From a virus, in the IMG/VR virus record IMGVR_UViG_3300008117_000319, positions 1-38,571 of that record: 38,571 nucleotides of DNA; one strand, given 5' to 3'. The notes beneath the pieces were generated by a model. That model was not told where the DNA came from. It saw only the letters and a list, made by a program, of their open reading frames with translations, and ran no database searches. Shown in pieces: positions 23,102 through 31,106 of this stretch. Within the stretch, counting starts at the first letter, position 1, and the number at the start of each line of letters is the position of its first letter. The position numbers were made by a program, and so were the translations under genes.

Positions 23102-24211
23102 ATGATTATCATTTCTATTGCTTCTGATACATCATGCCAAGTCATCAATGCCAATCCACAAGTGGTGTTGTCAGCATTCAGCGGCGAAGGATACACTTTA
23201 AGTGAAAAGCCAACATCATTACCAAGTGATCCAAGCATCTTATCAACCGAAGTGTTCGGTGTTAATGCCACTGAAATTGGTGCAGGCGGCGACAATGTAG
23301 TTTCTGTTGCTGTAGTAAATGGTGGCACATTATATGTGGAAGCTCCTGCCGTATCATTCACAGGCGGTGGCGGTTCATCAGCAGCAGCTACAGCGACTAT
23401 CTCAGGCGGTGCAGTAACCTCTATTGCAGTCACAAACACAGGTTCATCATACGAAACAGTTCCTACTGTAGTTATTCCTAAGGCTCGGGTAACCATCCCA
23501 ACTTTAGGTGTAACAACATCAACTGACACCATCGCCTATACAAGTCACGGTCTTACAGCAGGAAGTGTTGTTGTATACAACAACGGTGGTGGTACTTCTG
23601 CAACAGGTCTTACTTCTGGTACAACATACTATGTTGCCACTGCTGGTTTAACAGCCAATGCCTTCAAGGTGAAGGCAGCAACCACAACAGGCACTTTGGC
23701 AGCAACTGTTGCTGTTTCAGGAACAGGTGGTCAATTCACTTGCGGTAACTCAACACTTGCTTCAGGCGACCGTGTCACCATCACTGGTACACTAGGTGGT
23801 ACTGCAACCATCACAGGTTATGCCACAGGAACTGTATACAAGGTGTCAGCCGTTACTGGTTCATCACCTAACGTAACAGGCTTCACACTAACAACTGAAG
23901 CTGGTGCAGCTCTTACAACAACTGCTGGTACATTGACAGGTCTAACATACACAGTAGAAACTGTTGTTGACATCTCAGGTACTGGTAACAATGCACAATA
24001 CTTTGAAAAGGTGGCTTCAACAGCTGCAACTGCAACAGCAGCCAAGGGTACAGGTGAAACAGGAACTTCAGCAGCACACACTGGTTGGGTAAAGAGAAAG
24101 GTGGGCGTGGGTCAACATGCAGGACGTATTCAATATGAAGTGCTTGTGGCATTGTCAAAGAATGGTATCACAAGTGATGCTGCTGATGACATCCAATTCC
24201 CAGACGCATAA
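23102..24211 (+). pseudogene. Fibre-like structural protein, 3' part after the frameshift
   Basis: 369 residues from the first ATG, but coding sequence in this frame clearly begins earlier, at about 23033 (TGSSTGFTTEAAPGDFIR, then VGDQEM). It contains a Gly-rich SFTGGGGSSAAATATISGG with TNTGSSYETVPTVVI, a repeat unit common in phage fibres, and further Thr/Gly-rich beta modules. The C-terminus has WVKRKVGVGQHAGRIQYE. Probably a tail-fibre or other virion surface protein. See the 5' part for the frameshift. Confidence 0.75.
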
Positions 24212-24223
24212 TCAGACTAACTC

Positions 24224-24670
24224 ATGGCAGATAGCAAAGTAACAGATTTTAGTGCAGCTACGTCCGTCAATTCGGCGGACGTACTGTACCTTATTCAAGG
24301 AACTGCTGACAAGAAAATTTCAATTTCAACATTATTGGCTAATTTGCCCAATAGTTTAACGAAATTTTCTGGACTGATTGCTTTGGCCTTCAATGGTGCT
24401 CAAACACTTGCAGGATCAGGAACCATTCAAACAACACAAACGTTAACACTTATAAGTAATACTGGAACAACCAGTTCGCTGGGTATCAGTGATGGGCTGT
24501 ATGAAGGACAAATTAAAGTCATCATGTGTACATCAGCATCGGCAAATTCTACTATTACAAGTAACATCAAGGCAACAAGTATCACGTTTAATTCAGCGGG
24601 AGATACAGCACTTCTTGTTTGGTACGGTAGTGATTGGTGGGTGTTGGGCGGCACAGCAACAGTGGTATAA
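24224..24670 (+). CDS. Fibre-like protein, 148 aa
   Basis: 148 residues starting MADSKVTDFSAATSVNSADV, followed by YLIQGTADKKISISTLL. This opening is typical of phage tail-fibre and head-fibre proteins (D-LYLVQ...-ISxxxL). The C-terminal part is beta-rich and ends in LLVWYGSDWWVLGGT, a frequent fibre C-terminal pattern. It follows the broken fibre gene by 12 bases and likely belongs to the same late operon. Confidence 0.7.
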   Translation: MADSKVTDFSAATSVNSADVLYLIQGTADKKISISTLLANLPNSLTKFSGLIALAFNGAQTLAGSGTIQTTQTLTLISNTGTTSSLGISDGLYEGQIKVIMCTSASANSTITSNIKATSITFNSAGDTALLVWYGSDWWVLGGTATVV

Positions 24671-24684
24671 ATGTAAATATTATT

Positions 24685-25056
24685 ATGTTAAATGATGAAA
24701 ATTTTCTATTGTATGCAATAAAACATTATAACAATCCTAGTTGTTCTGGGATGAAAGAATTTCAAGATGATGTGAAACGGTTTAAGTATATTAAACGTTT
24801 GCTACGTAAATATAACAAAACCGGAGAAATCTCAGAAAAGTTAATTCTGAATCACATCATCTTGTTGTACAATGTGTTTGGAAATTTTGTAGTGCCGTCG
24901 CTGTTCTTTAAAATTGAACATGTACATTGGCCTCAAGTTAAAACATTTTTAGTATACTTGAACTACTTGCCGGACAATTATCATATCAATAAACAAATAA
25001 ACGAAGCTGAAGTACCGCTAGACAATTTTCTTATAAATAAATTACGAAAGATATGA
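24685..25056 (+). CDS. Conserved T4-superfamily protein, 123 aa
   Basis: 123 residues starting MLNDENFLLYAIKHYNNP, followed by EFQDDVKRFKYIKRLLRKY and LILNHIILLYNVFG. I recognise this pattern from an uncharacterised but widespread T4-like phage family. It is helical with no membrane span. The ATG at 24685 matches the family start; the longer frame from 24634 overlaps the fibre gene. The stop overlaps the next ATG (ATGA). A TATAAATA octamer at 25032-25039 lies within its end. Confidence 0.7.
   Translation: MLNDENFLLYAIKHYNNPSCSGMKEFQDDVKRFKYIKRLLRKYNKTGEISEKLILNHIILLYNVFGNFVVPSLFFKIEHVHWPQVKTFLVYLNYLPDNYHINKQINEAEVPLDNFLINKLRKI
25032..25039 (+). promoter_or_regulatory. Possible late promoter octamer TATAAATA
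   Basis: Exact octamer, 14 bases before the ATG of the 50-residue gene. It lies inside the previous gene and the leader would be very short, so it may be chance. Confidence 0.3.
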
Positions 25057-25205
25057 AATCATTTAAATTGTTTATCGAAGAATTGACGGGAGTAGCTGTC
25101 AATAATATTGCACATTCTGGGCAAACACAAATTGCCAAGTATGATCCGTTGTTAAAGTTAAAAATGTTTCGTCGTAAACCTAAAAAGACATCAAACAAAA
25201 AATAA
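25053..25205 (+). CDS. Tiny basic protein with capsid-targeting-like N-terminus, 50 aa
   Basis: 50 residues. MKSFKLFIEEL closely resembles the T4 capsid-targeting sequence MKTYQEFIAE, with a prohead protease-type site after IEE. The remainder is basic and ends RRKPKKTSNKK. It overlaps the previous stop (ATGA) and precedes a membrane EF-hand protein. It is probably targeted to the head and cleaved to a small basic peptide. The N-terminal match is good; the role is inferred. Confidence 0.6.
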   Translation: MKSFKLFIEELTGVAVNNIAHSGQTQIAKYDPLLKLKMFRRKPKKTSNKK

Positions 25206-25217
25206 AGGAGAAATATT

Positions 25218-25523
25218 ATGTTTTGGATTATTTTGATAAGTGGTCTTGCACTTGCAACATTCTTTGCGTGGAAAAATACAAAGTCCGCTCCTGTGTCTGG
25301 ATTGAAGTTGAAGATTAAGGATGGCGCTGATAAAGCCATCTCAACTGCCAAAGACATTGCCGATGTTAACAATGACGGCAAAGTTGATTTTGCCGATGCT
25401 GTTGCCGCCGTTAAAAATGTAGAAGCTGAAACAAAGCGTGTTGTGAAAAGTGCCAAGGCACAAGCAGGCAAGGCAAAGAAGAAGTATGGTGGTAAGGTGA
25501 AGAAGCAAAAGCCTGAAGCCTAA
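25218..25523 (+). CDS. Membrane-anchored protein with EF-hand-like loop, 101 aa
   Basis: 101 residues. An N-terminal hydrophobic segment (about 2-18) is followed by a dockerin-type EF-hand loop: D49-x-N51-x-D53-G-K55-V-D57-x2-D60. The rest is Ala/Lys-rich helix, ending in a basic KAGKAKKKYGGKVKK-like tail (KAKKKYGGKVKK). AAGGAGAAATATT precedes the ATG. A calcium-binding, membrane-anchored phage protein near lysis and tail genes is odd; it could be a holin-like or lysis-timing protein. Function unknown. Confidence 0.55.
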   Translation: MFWIILISGLALATFFAWKNTKSAPVSGLKLKIKDGADKAISTAKDIADVNNDGKVDFADAVAAVKNVEAETKRVVKSAKAQAGKAKKKYGGKVKKQKPEA

Positions 25524-25529
25524 TAGGAA

Positions 25530-26018
25530 ATGGATTTAGAAACCAAGGTTGCTCTTTTGGAAAGCGATGTCAACAGAACGACATCGCTTTTTCAAAAAAT
25601 GGATACCGCCATTGAGAAGATGGGGGATGTATCCAACAGTATTGCGCGAATGTTGGCTGTTCATGAAGAACGGTTAAACAAACAGGACGATATAGACGAG
25701 GAGCTTTTCACTTTGGTGGAAAAACGCCGGCAGGAAATTCAAGGTGATATTAAAGAATTACATTCACGCATCACAACTGTTAGCCGTGAATTGTCTGATG
25801 ATATCAATGAAACAGAACAACGATTAATGACTGCCATGACGTATGGAATGGCAGACATCAAGAAGTGCATCACCGAAGAAACCAAAACTAACACAGACCT
25901 AAGCAAAGATTTGGAAAAACGCATAGGTGAATTGGAACGTTGGAAATGGTTGATGATGGGTGGTAGCATCGCCCTAGGTACCTTCGCTCACGAAATTGTC
26001 GCCAGAATAATTAAATAA
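25530..26018 (+). CDS. Coiled-coil protein with C-terminal membrane anchor, 162 aa
   Basis: 162 residues. A long coiled coil (about 1-135, with LTKVALLESDV-like heptads and EERLNKQDDIDEELF) ends in a membrane segment (WKWLMMGGSIALGTFA, about 138-155). This C-tail-anchored layout is common among small phage proteins near lysis genes (XhlA-like). It could be an accessory lysis protein or a tail-linked membrane protein. AGGAA directly abuts the ATG, an unusually tight ribosome site. Confidence 0.55.
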   Translation: MDLETKVALLESDVNRTTSLFQKMDTAIEKMGDVSNSIARMLAVHEERLNKQDDIDEELFTLVEKRRQEIQGDIKELHSRITTVSRELSDDINETEQRLMTAMTYGMADIKKCITEETKTNTDLSKDLEKRIGELERWKWLMMGGSIALGTFAHEIVARIIK

Positions 26019-26024
26019 CACGTA

Positions 26025-26051
26025 TTGACAACCGAGACATTGTGTTATATC
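26025..26051 (+). promoter_or_regulatory. Early-type promoter for the primase-RNR operon
   Basis: TTGACA (26025-26030) and TATATC (26046-26051) with a 15-bp spacer, shorter than in the other promoters. AGGAGG (26061-26066) and the primase ATG follow. Confidence 0.6.
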
Positions 26052-26076
26052 TTTCTGTATAGGAGGATAACGCACA

Positions 26077-27093
26077 ATGTCTTATTTTATTGATACCAAA
26101 TATTTGAACTTGATTGGACATCGGTTACCGTTGTTCAAGAAAAAGAAAACTGATTTGTGGAACTGCCGGTGCATTGTGTGTGGTGATTCTCGCACCAATA
26201 AAAACAAGGCACGGGGTTATTTTTATCGTCAACGAAATGACTTGTACTACAAGTGTCATAATTGTTTGGCAAGCCAACACTTCGGCACATTTCTAAAGAA
26301 TATAGATAGTATACTCTACCAACAGTACGTGTTTGAACGTTATGCTACAGGTGAGAACGGGCCCAAAGCGCATACGAAAGCTGAAGAATTTGTCTATCAA
26401 TATGAAAAGGTGGAGTTTAAACCTAAACCTTTAATAGAAACAGTCGCACAAAAATTATCAGAACTACCTGATGATAACGAGGCGGTCCAGTATTGCTTGA
26501 CGCGCGGCATTCCGCGTAGTAAATTTACCGAGTTGTACTATATCAATTCAGTACGAAAAATACAAGTGATAGCGCCTGAATATACAAGTATCAAGACAGA
26601 AGAACCTCGCTTACTTCTTCCTTTTTATAATGAAGCAGGTGAACTCACAGGTGTAACGATGCGAGCCCTGCGCGGGGAACATCTTCGCTATATAATGATA
26701 AAGCTGAAAGATGATGAACCTTTAATTTTCGGGATGAATAATGTTAACAAAGAAATTCCCATCACAATTGTTGAAGGGCCTATTGATAGCCTGTTTGTTG
26801 ACAATTGTGTGGCGGTTGCTGGTACGGGATTCTCAAAAATTGAATCTTTGGGATTGAACAAAGAACTCATTACAATAGTGTTTGACAATCAACCTAGAAA
26901 TATTGAGGTATGTCGTCTTGTTGAAAAATATATTAACCTTAATTATAAAGTATTCATCTGGCCTTGTGGCATTCCTGAAAAGGATATTAATGACTATGTG
27001 GCAGGCCGAGGTGAAATCCAACAACTTATTCGTGAGAACACCTACCAAGGACTCATGGCCCAACTCAAATTTACAGAATGGAGAAACTGCTAA
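26077..27093 (+). CDS. 61: DNA primase (gp61, DnaG-like)
   Basis: 338 residues. An N-terminal zinc ribbon has C32-x2-C35 and C60-x2-C63 (CIVCGDS and YKCHNC). A TOPRIM-like core follows with IVEGPIDSLF and IVFDNQPRN. It makes RNA primers for the lagging strand with helicase gp41. It overlaps ThyX by one base (TAATG). T4 gp61 is 342 residues, nearly the same length. Confidence 0.93.
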   Translation: MSYFIDTKYLNLIGHRLPLFKKKKTDLWNCRCIVCGDSRTNKNKARGYFYRQRNDLYYKCHNCLASQHFGTFLKNIDSILYQQYVFERYATGENGPKAHTKAEEFVYQYEKVEFKPKPLIETVAQKLSELPDDNEAVQYCLTRGIPRSKFTELYYINSVRKIQVIAPEYTSIKTEEPRLLLPFYNEAGELTGVTMRALRGEHLRYIMIKLKDDEPLIFGMNNVNKEIPITIVEGPIDSLFVDNCVAVAGTGFSKIESLGLNKELITIVFDNQPRNIEVCRLVEKYINLNYKVFIWPCGIPEKDINDYVAGRGEIQQLIRENTYQGLMAQLKFTEWRNC

Positions 27094-27770
27094 TGAACGT
27101 GAGACTCGTATCACACACGATTGCATGTGATGATTTTGATTTTATCGCCACGCCCACTGAGCTTGTGGCGTTTTGCGCCCGAGTGAGTAATCCCAATAAT
27201 CAAAATAACACAGAGTCATCAGAAAAACTCATCAACTATCTCATCAAATATAAGCATTGGAGTCCGTTTGAGATGGTGAACATGACATTGGAAATTGACA
27301 CAACCCGTGATATTGCACGACAAATTCTTCGGCATCGGAGTTTCACATTTCAAGAATTTTCACAGCGATATGCGTCAGTTGATTCGTTGGATATGGAACC
27401 ACAGATTCGTGAGGCACGTTTACAAGATTTAAAGAATCGGCAAAATTCCATTGAAACACAAGATGAAAATTTGCAAATGTTGTGGGAGGCAAGGCAACGT
27501 GCTGTGTGGGAAACAGCCATTGAACAATATCAATGGGCTCTTGATAATGGAATTGCAAAAGAAGTTGCACGCGCTGTCCTGCCTGAAGGTCTTACAAAGT
27601 CACGTATGTATGTGAATGGCACCTTGAGAAGTTGGATTCACTATATAGATATACGTTCTGAGGCGGCAACTCAGAAAGAACACCGTGAGATTGCTGTTGC
27701 CTGTGCCAAGGCAATCGCTGAAATCTTCCCAATGATAAATAACTTTTCACACAATGAGGACGTAAAATGA
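27093..27770 (+). CDS. thyX: Flavin-dependent thymidylate synthase ThyX
   Basis: 225 residues. The ThyX motif RHR-x7-S-x-R is present as R80-H81-R82 with S90-Q91-R92. ThyX uses FAD and methylene-THF to make dTMP from dUMP. The start at 27093 (MNVRLVSHTI) overlaps the primase stop and matches the family start; 27078 would add five residues inside the primase gene. It works with the RNR to supply dNTPs. Confidence 0.95.
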   Translation: MNVRLVSHTIACDDFDFIATPTELVAFCARVSNPNNQNNTESSEKLINYLIKYKHWSPFEMVNMTLEIDTTRDIARQILRHRSFTFQEFSQRYASVDSLDMEPQIREARLQDLKNRQNSIETQDENLQMLWEARQRAVWETAIEQYQWALDNGIAKEVARAVLPEGLTKSRMYVNGTLRSWIHYIDIRSEAATQKEHREIAVACAKAIAEIFPMINNFSHNEDVK

Positions 27771-28156
27771 GAGAGCAAACTGACGTAGGAATTTTCATGG
27801 AAGCATGTGGACAAGAAGTATTACGTCAACCTAGTTTTCTAAATGCAAATCTTCCGCAAGCAGATTTGTATATGGAATTGATCCGGGAAGAATTTGAAGA
27901 ATTAAAAGAAGGATATGAAAATTCTGACATCACCGAAGTGGCAGATGCATGCGGTGATTTAATCTGGGTTATTTTAGGGTTGGCGAATAGTTTAGGAATT
28001 CCAATGCATCAAGTGTGGCATGAAATTTCTGCATCCAATATGAGTAAGACAGTAGAGGGCAAGGTTATCAAGCGCGAAGATGGCAAGATTCTCAAGCCCG
28101 ATACATATTTTCCACCAAACATTCAACGAGCACTAGGACTAACTACAGATGACTAA
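27767..28156 (+). CDS. MazG-like nucleotide pyrophosphohydrolase
   Basis: 129 residues. The MazG-type metal-binding pattern EExxE...E-x2-D is visible: LIREEFEELKEG, then EVADACGDLIWVILGL. The C-terminal part ISASNMSKTVEGK, then DGKILKPDTYFPPN, is typical of the phage and cyanophage branch. Such enzymes hydrolyse (d)NTPs, perhaps non-canonical ones, or lower ppGpp. It overlaps ThyX and the RNR gene by a few bases. Confidence 0.85.
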   Translation: MREQTDVGIFMEACGQEVLRQPSFLNANLPQADLYMELIREEFEELKEGYENSDITEVADACGDLIWVILGLANSLGIPMHQVWHEISASNMSKTVEGKVIKREDGKILKPDTYFPPNIQRALGLTTDD

Positions 28157-30008
28157 GATGGAATTACCTGCAAAGATTTTGTCAGACATTACAACTTTCA
28201 TGAAGTATGCAAAGTTTGACCCAACAAAGAATCGTCGTGAAAACTGGGTTGAATTGGTTGATAGAAATAAGCAAATGCACTTGGAAAAGTTTCCACAGTT
28301 GCAGGCTGAAATTGAAGCTGCCTATAAGTTTGTCTATGACAAGAAGGTGCTCCCTTCAATGCGTTCATTACAATTTGCTGGCAAGCCCATCGCCATTAAT
28401 AACGCACGTTTGTATAATTGCTGTTTCTTACCAATTGACCATGTTGATGCCTTTAGTGAAGTTATGTTCCTATTGCTTTCAGGCACAGGTGTAGGGTATT
28501 CAGTACAGCGTCATCACATTGAAAAGCTCCCAGAAATTAACAAGCCCATTAAGAATCGTCGTTATTTGATTGGTGATAGTATTGAAGGATGGGCGGATGC
28601 CATCAAGGTGCTCATGACAGCATACATGAAGGGAAAGGCCTACCCTGTATTCGACTTCAGTGATATTCGTCCCAAGGGCGCACAACTCATTACATCAGGC
28701 GGCAAGGCACCTGGTCCAGAACCTTTAAAGGATTGCTTACATAATGTTCAGAAAATTCTTGATAGAAAAGAAAACGGCGAAAAACTTTCAACGTTGGAAG
28801 TCCACGATATTCTATGCTACATTGCTGACGCTGTTCTTGCTGGTGGAATTCGTCGTTCCGCTATGATTTCATTGTTCAACATTGATGATGAAGAAATGTT
28901 GACATGTAAGTTTGGTAATTGGTGGGAAACAGCTCCTCAACGTGGTCGCGCCAACAATTCTGCTGTGATTGTTCGCCACATGGTGGAAGAGGAAGTGTTC
29001 ATGGATTTGTGGAAGAAGATTGAAGCATCAGGCTCAGGTGAACCTGGGTTCTTCTTCACGAATGACAAGGATTGGGGCATGAACCCATGTGCAGAAATTT
29101 CTCTCCGTCCATTCCAATTCTGTAACTTAACAACCATTCACGCAGGTGATGTTGAATCACAAAATGATTTAAATGAACGTGCCAAGGCGGCAGCATTCAT
29201 TGGCACATTACAGGCAAGTTATACTGACTTTCACTATTTGAGGGATATATGGAAGAGAACAACAGAGAAGGAAGCCTTGATTGGAGTATCAATGACAGGA
29301 ATTGCTTCTGGCGGAGTCCTGAAGTTAGACCTCAAGGAATCAGCCAATCTGGTGAAGGAAGAGAATCAACGTGTCGCAGCTTTAATTGGTACGAACCCAG
29401 CGGCACGATGCACAACGGTGAAGCCTGAAGGTACATCATCCCTAGTACTAGGCACATCATCTGGCATTCATGCATGGCATAATGAACATTACATTCGCCG
29501 TATTCGTGTGGGCAAGAATGAAAGCATCTACACCTACTTGAACATCAATCACCCTGAACTTGTGAAGGATGAATTCTTCAAGCCCACCATTCAGGCTGTA
29601 ATTGAAGTGCCTCAGAAGGCACCGGCAGGGGCAGTCACACGCCAAGAAAGTGCTCTTGATTTATTGAAGCGCGTATCTAAGGTGTGGAAGGAATGGGTGA
29701 AGCCAGGACATCGTAAGGGATCCAATAAGAATAATGTTTCAACCACTGTAACTATCAAGCCTGATGAATGGCAAGAAGTGGGTGAATGGATGTGGGCAAA
29801 TCGTGATAGTTTCACAGCTCTCTCAGTTCTTCCTCACAGCGACCATACATATATTCAAGCACCCTTTGAAGATATCACACAGGAGCAATACGAAGAAATG
29901 ATTACATCACTACATGCCATTAATTTAGATGATGTTGTTGAATTAGCCGACAGTACTTCATTACAAGGTGAAGTTGCATGTGGCGGCGGCGCATGTGAGG
30001 TTGTATGA
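28149..30008 (+). CDS. nrdJ: Class II (adenosylcobalamin-dependent) ribonucleotide reductase
   Basis: 619 residues, the size of compact monomeric phage enzymes. YNCCF holds the N-terminal active-site Cys. NPCAEISL holds the thiyl-radical Cys C314 and E316, followed by FCNLTTI. PEGTSS fits the phosphate-binding loop. A C-terminal CGGGAC (C611-x4-C616) is the redox shuttle pair. There is no class I beta subunit or glycyl-radical motif nearby, so the cofactor is probably B12. It reduces ribonucleotides to deoxy forms. It overlaps thioredoxin (ATGA), its likely reductant. Confidence 0.9.
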   Translation: MTKMELPAKILSDITTFMKYAKFDPTKNRRENWVELVDRNKQMHLEKFPQLQAEIEAAYKFVYDKKVLPSMRSLQFAGKPIAINNARLYNCCFLPIDHVDAFSEVMFLLLSGTGVGYSVQRHHIEKLPEINKPIKNRRYLIGDSIEGWADAIKVLMTAYMKGKAYPVFDFSDIRPKGAQLITSGGKAPGPEPLKDCLHNVQKILDRKENGEKLSTLEVHDILCYIADAVLAGGIRRSAMISLFNIDDEEMLTCKFGNWWETAPQRGRANNSAVIVRHMVEEEVFMDLWKKIEASGSGEPGFFFTNDKDWGMNPCAEISLRPFQFCNLTTIHAGDVESQNDLNERAKAAAFIGTLQASYTDFHYLRDIWKRTTEKEALIGVSMTGIASGGVLKLDLKESANLVKEENQRVAALIGTNPAARCTTVKPEGTSSLVLGTSSGIHAWHNEHYIRRIRVGKNESIYTYLNINHPELVKDEFFKPTIQAVIEVPQKAPAGAVTRQESALDLLKRVSKVWKEWVKPGHRKGSNKNNVSTTVTIKPDEWQEVGEWMWANRDSFTALSVLPHSDHTYIQAPFEDITQEQYEEMITSLHAINLDDVVELADSTSLQGEVACGGGACEVV

Positions 30009-30274
30009 TTACCGTTAAGAGATTTACAGCACCTTGGTGTGCTCCGTGCAGAATGCTAGCCCCTGTGTTATCGGGGCTAGCAACTGAGTATCCTGATGTT
30101 GTGTTTGAAACTGTAGATGTTGATGCACAACCAGAAGTTGCACAGCAATATGATATTCGTTCCGTACCCACTGTTATCATTTTCAAGAATGATGAAATTG
30201 TTACTAGTATTGTGGGTGCAAACGCAAAACAACAATACGTAGATGCCATTGAAATTGTTAAAGGTGCCGCATGA
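30005..30274 (+). CDS. Thioredoxin-like protein, 89 aa
   Basis: 89 residues with WCAPC (11-15) in place of the classic WCGPC, then a cis-Pro motif SVPTVIIF, as in small thioredoxins. It overlaps the RNR stop by four bases, so it is probably co-translated and reduces the RNR's C-terminal Cys pair. The Gly-to-Ala change in the motif may tune its redox potential. Confidence 0.92.
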   Translation: MITVKRFTAPWCAPCRMLAPVLSGLATEYPDVVFETVDVDAQPEVAQQYDIRSVPTVIIFKNDEIVTSIVGANAKQQYVDAIEIVKGAA

Positions 30275-30948
30275 GTGACGAACCTATTTTTAATGACAAT
30301 GCCGAAGATGTCATTATAGGTAATCAAAACTATCGTGTTCGAAACATTGAAATACGAAAGCGCGGCACTACCACATGGTTCAATAGTTCAGAATTACCCA
30401 TTGTCATTATTAGCCAAACAGGAACCATTACAAATTTAGGTAATACAACAACGACGGGTGTTGTGTCAGGGGCATCAGGTGTGTTCGTTGCAAACATGAC
30501 ATCGGCAAGTGTCATCACAGGTCCCGTTGGTTGTACAACTGTGACAGCAGCAACGTCGGTACAGGCGCCGTTAGGTATCTTTGCGTCATTGGCGGCGCCA
30601 TATAAATTATTCGATATTAAACACCCAGACGCAACAAAAGAACATCAACGATTACGTCACGGTAGTTTAGAAGGTCCTGAATTGGCGGTGTATGTTCGGG
30701 GCAAGACTTCAAGTGATGTCATTGTTCTTCCTGAGTATTGGCAACATTTGGTGAATAAAGAAAGTATCACAGTACATTTAACAGCAACACACCCTGACCA
30801 ATTCTTACACGTACTACAAACCAGTGACACAGAAATTTCAGTTGGGGGAAACAATCATGTATCATATCATTATTACATTGTTGCTGAACGAAAAGATGTG
30901 CCTAAGTTAGAAGTAGAAGTTGATTCACAACACGATTACGGATTTTAA
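30271..30948 (+). CDS. Fibre-like virion protein, 225 aa
   Basis: 225 residues. The middle is Thr/Gly/Ala-rich. The C-terminal domain has KLFDIKHPDATKEHQRLRH, then SLEGPELAVYVRG and PEYWQHLVNKESITVHL, a domain I know from the C-termini of marine-phage fibres (RLRH...EGPE..VYVRG). It overlaps the thioredoxin stop by four bases. A virion gene in a nucleotide-synthesis operon is unusual. Confidence 0.75.
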   Translation: MSDEPIFNDNAEDVIIGNQNYRVRNIEIRKRGTTTWFNSSELPIVIISQTGTITNLGNTTTTGVVSGASGVFVANMTSASVITGPVGCTTVTAATSVQAPLGIFASLAAPYKLFDIKHPDATKEHQRLRHGSLEGPELAVYVRGKTSSDVIVLPEYWQHLVNKESITVHLTATHPDQFLHVLQTSDTEISVGGNNHVSYHYYIVAERKDVPKLEVEVDSQHDYGF

Positions 30949-30950
30949 AA

Positions 30951-31106
30951 ATGCATAAAGTTTTCTGTTGCCTTTCATGCGAGGCGGAATTTTCAATTAA
31001 GCATGACATGGATGATTATCATTACACCATTCAGTTTTGTCCATTCTGTGGTGAAACACTAGATGAAGATGAAACGTTTGAGTTTGATGATGAGGATGAG
31101 GAATGA
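30951..31106 (+). CDS. Small zinc-ribbon protein, 51 aa
   Basis: 51 residues with C-x2-C (CLSC in FCCLSCEAEF) and CPFCG, a zinc ribbon, then an acidic tail EFDDEDEE. Similar tiny zinc-ribbon proteins occur in T4-like cyanophages. The start follows the fibre stop by two bases, and the stop overlaps the glycosyltransferase start (ATGA). It may bind a protein or nucleic acid. Function unknown. Confidence 0.65.
   Translation: MHKVFCCLSCEAEFSIKHDMDDYHYTIQFCPFCGETLDEDETFEFDDEDEE

Noticed and set aside
22885-23640. CRISPR-like or DNA-level repeat array in the fibre region
   Set aside because: The repeats are protein-level modules (NGGGTS...GLTSG.TYYV) of uneven spacing, not identical short direct repeats with spacers.
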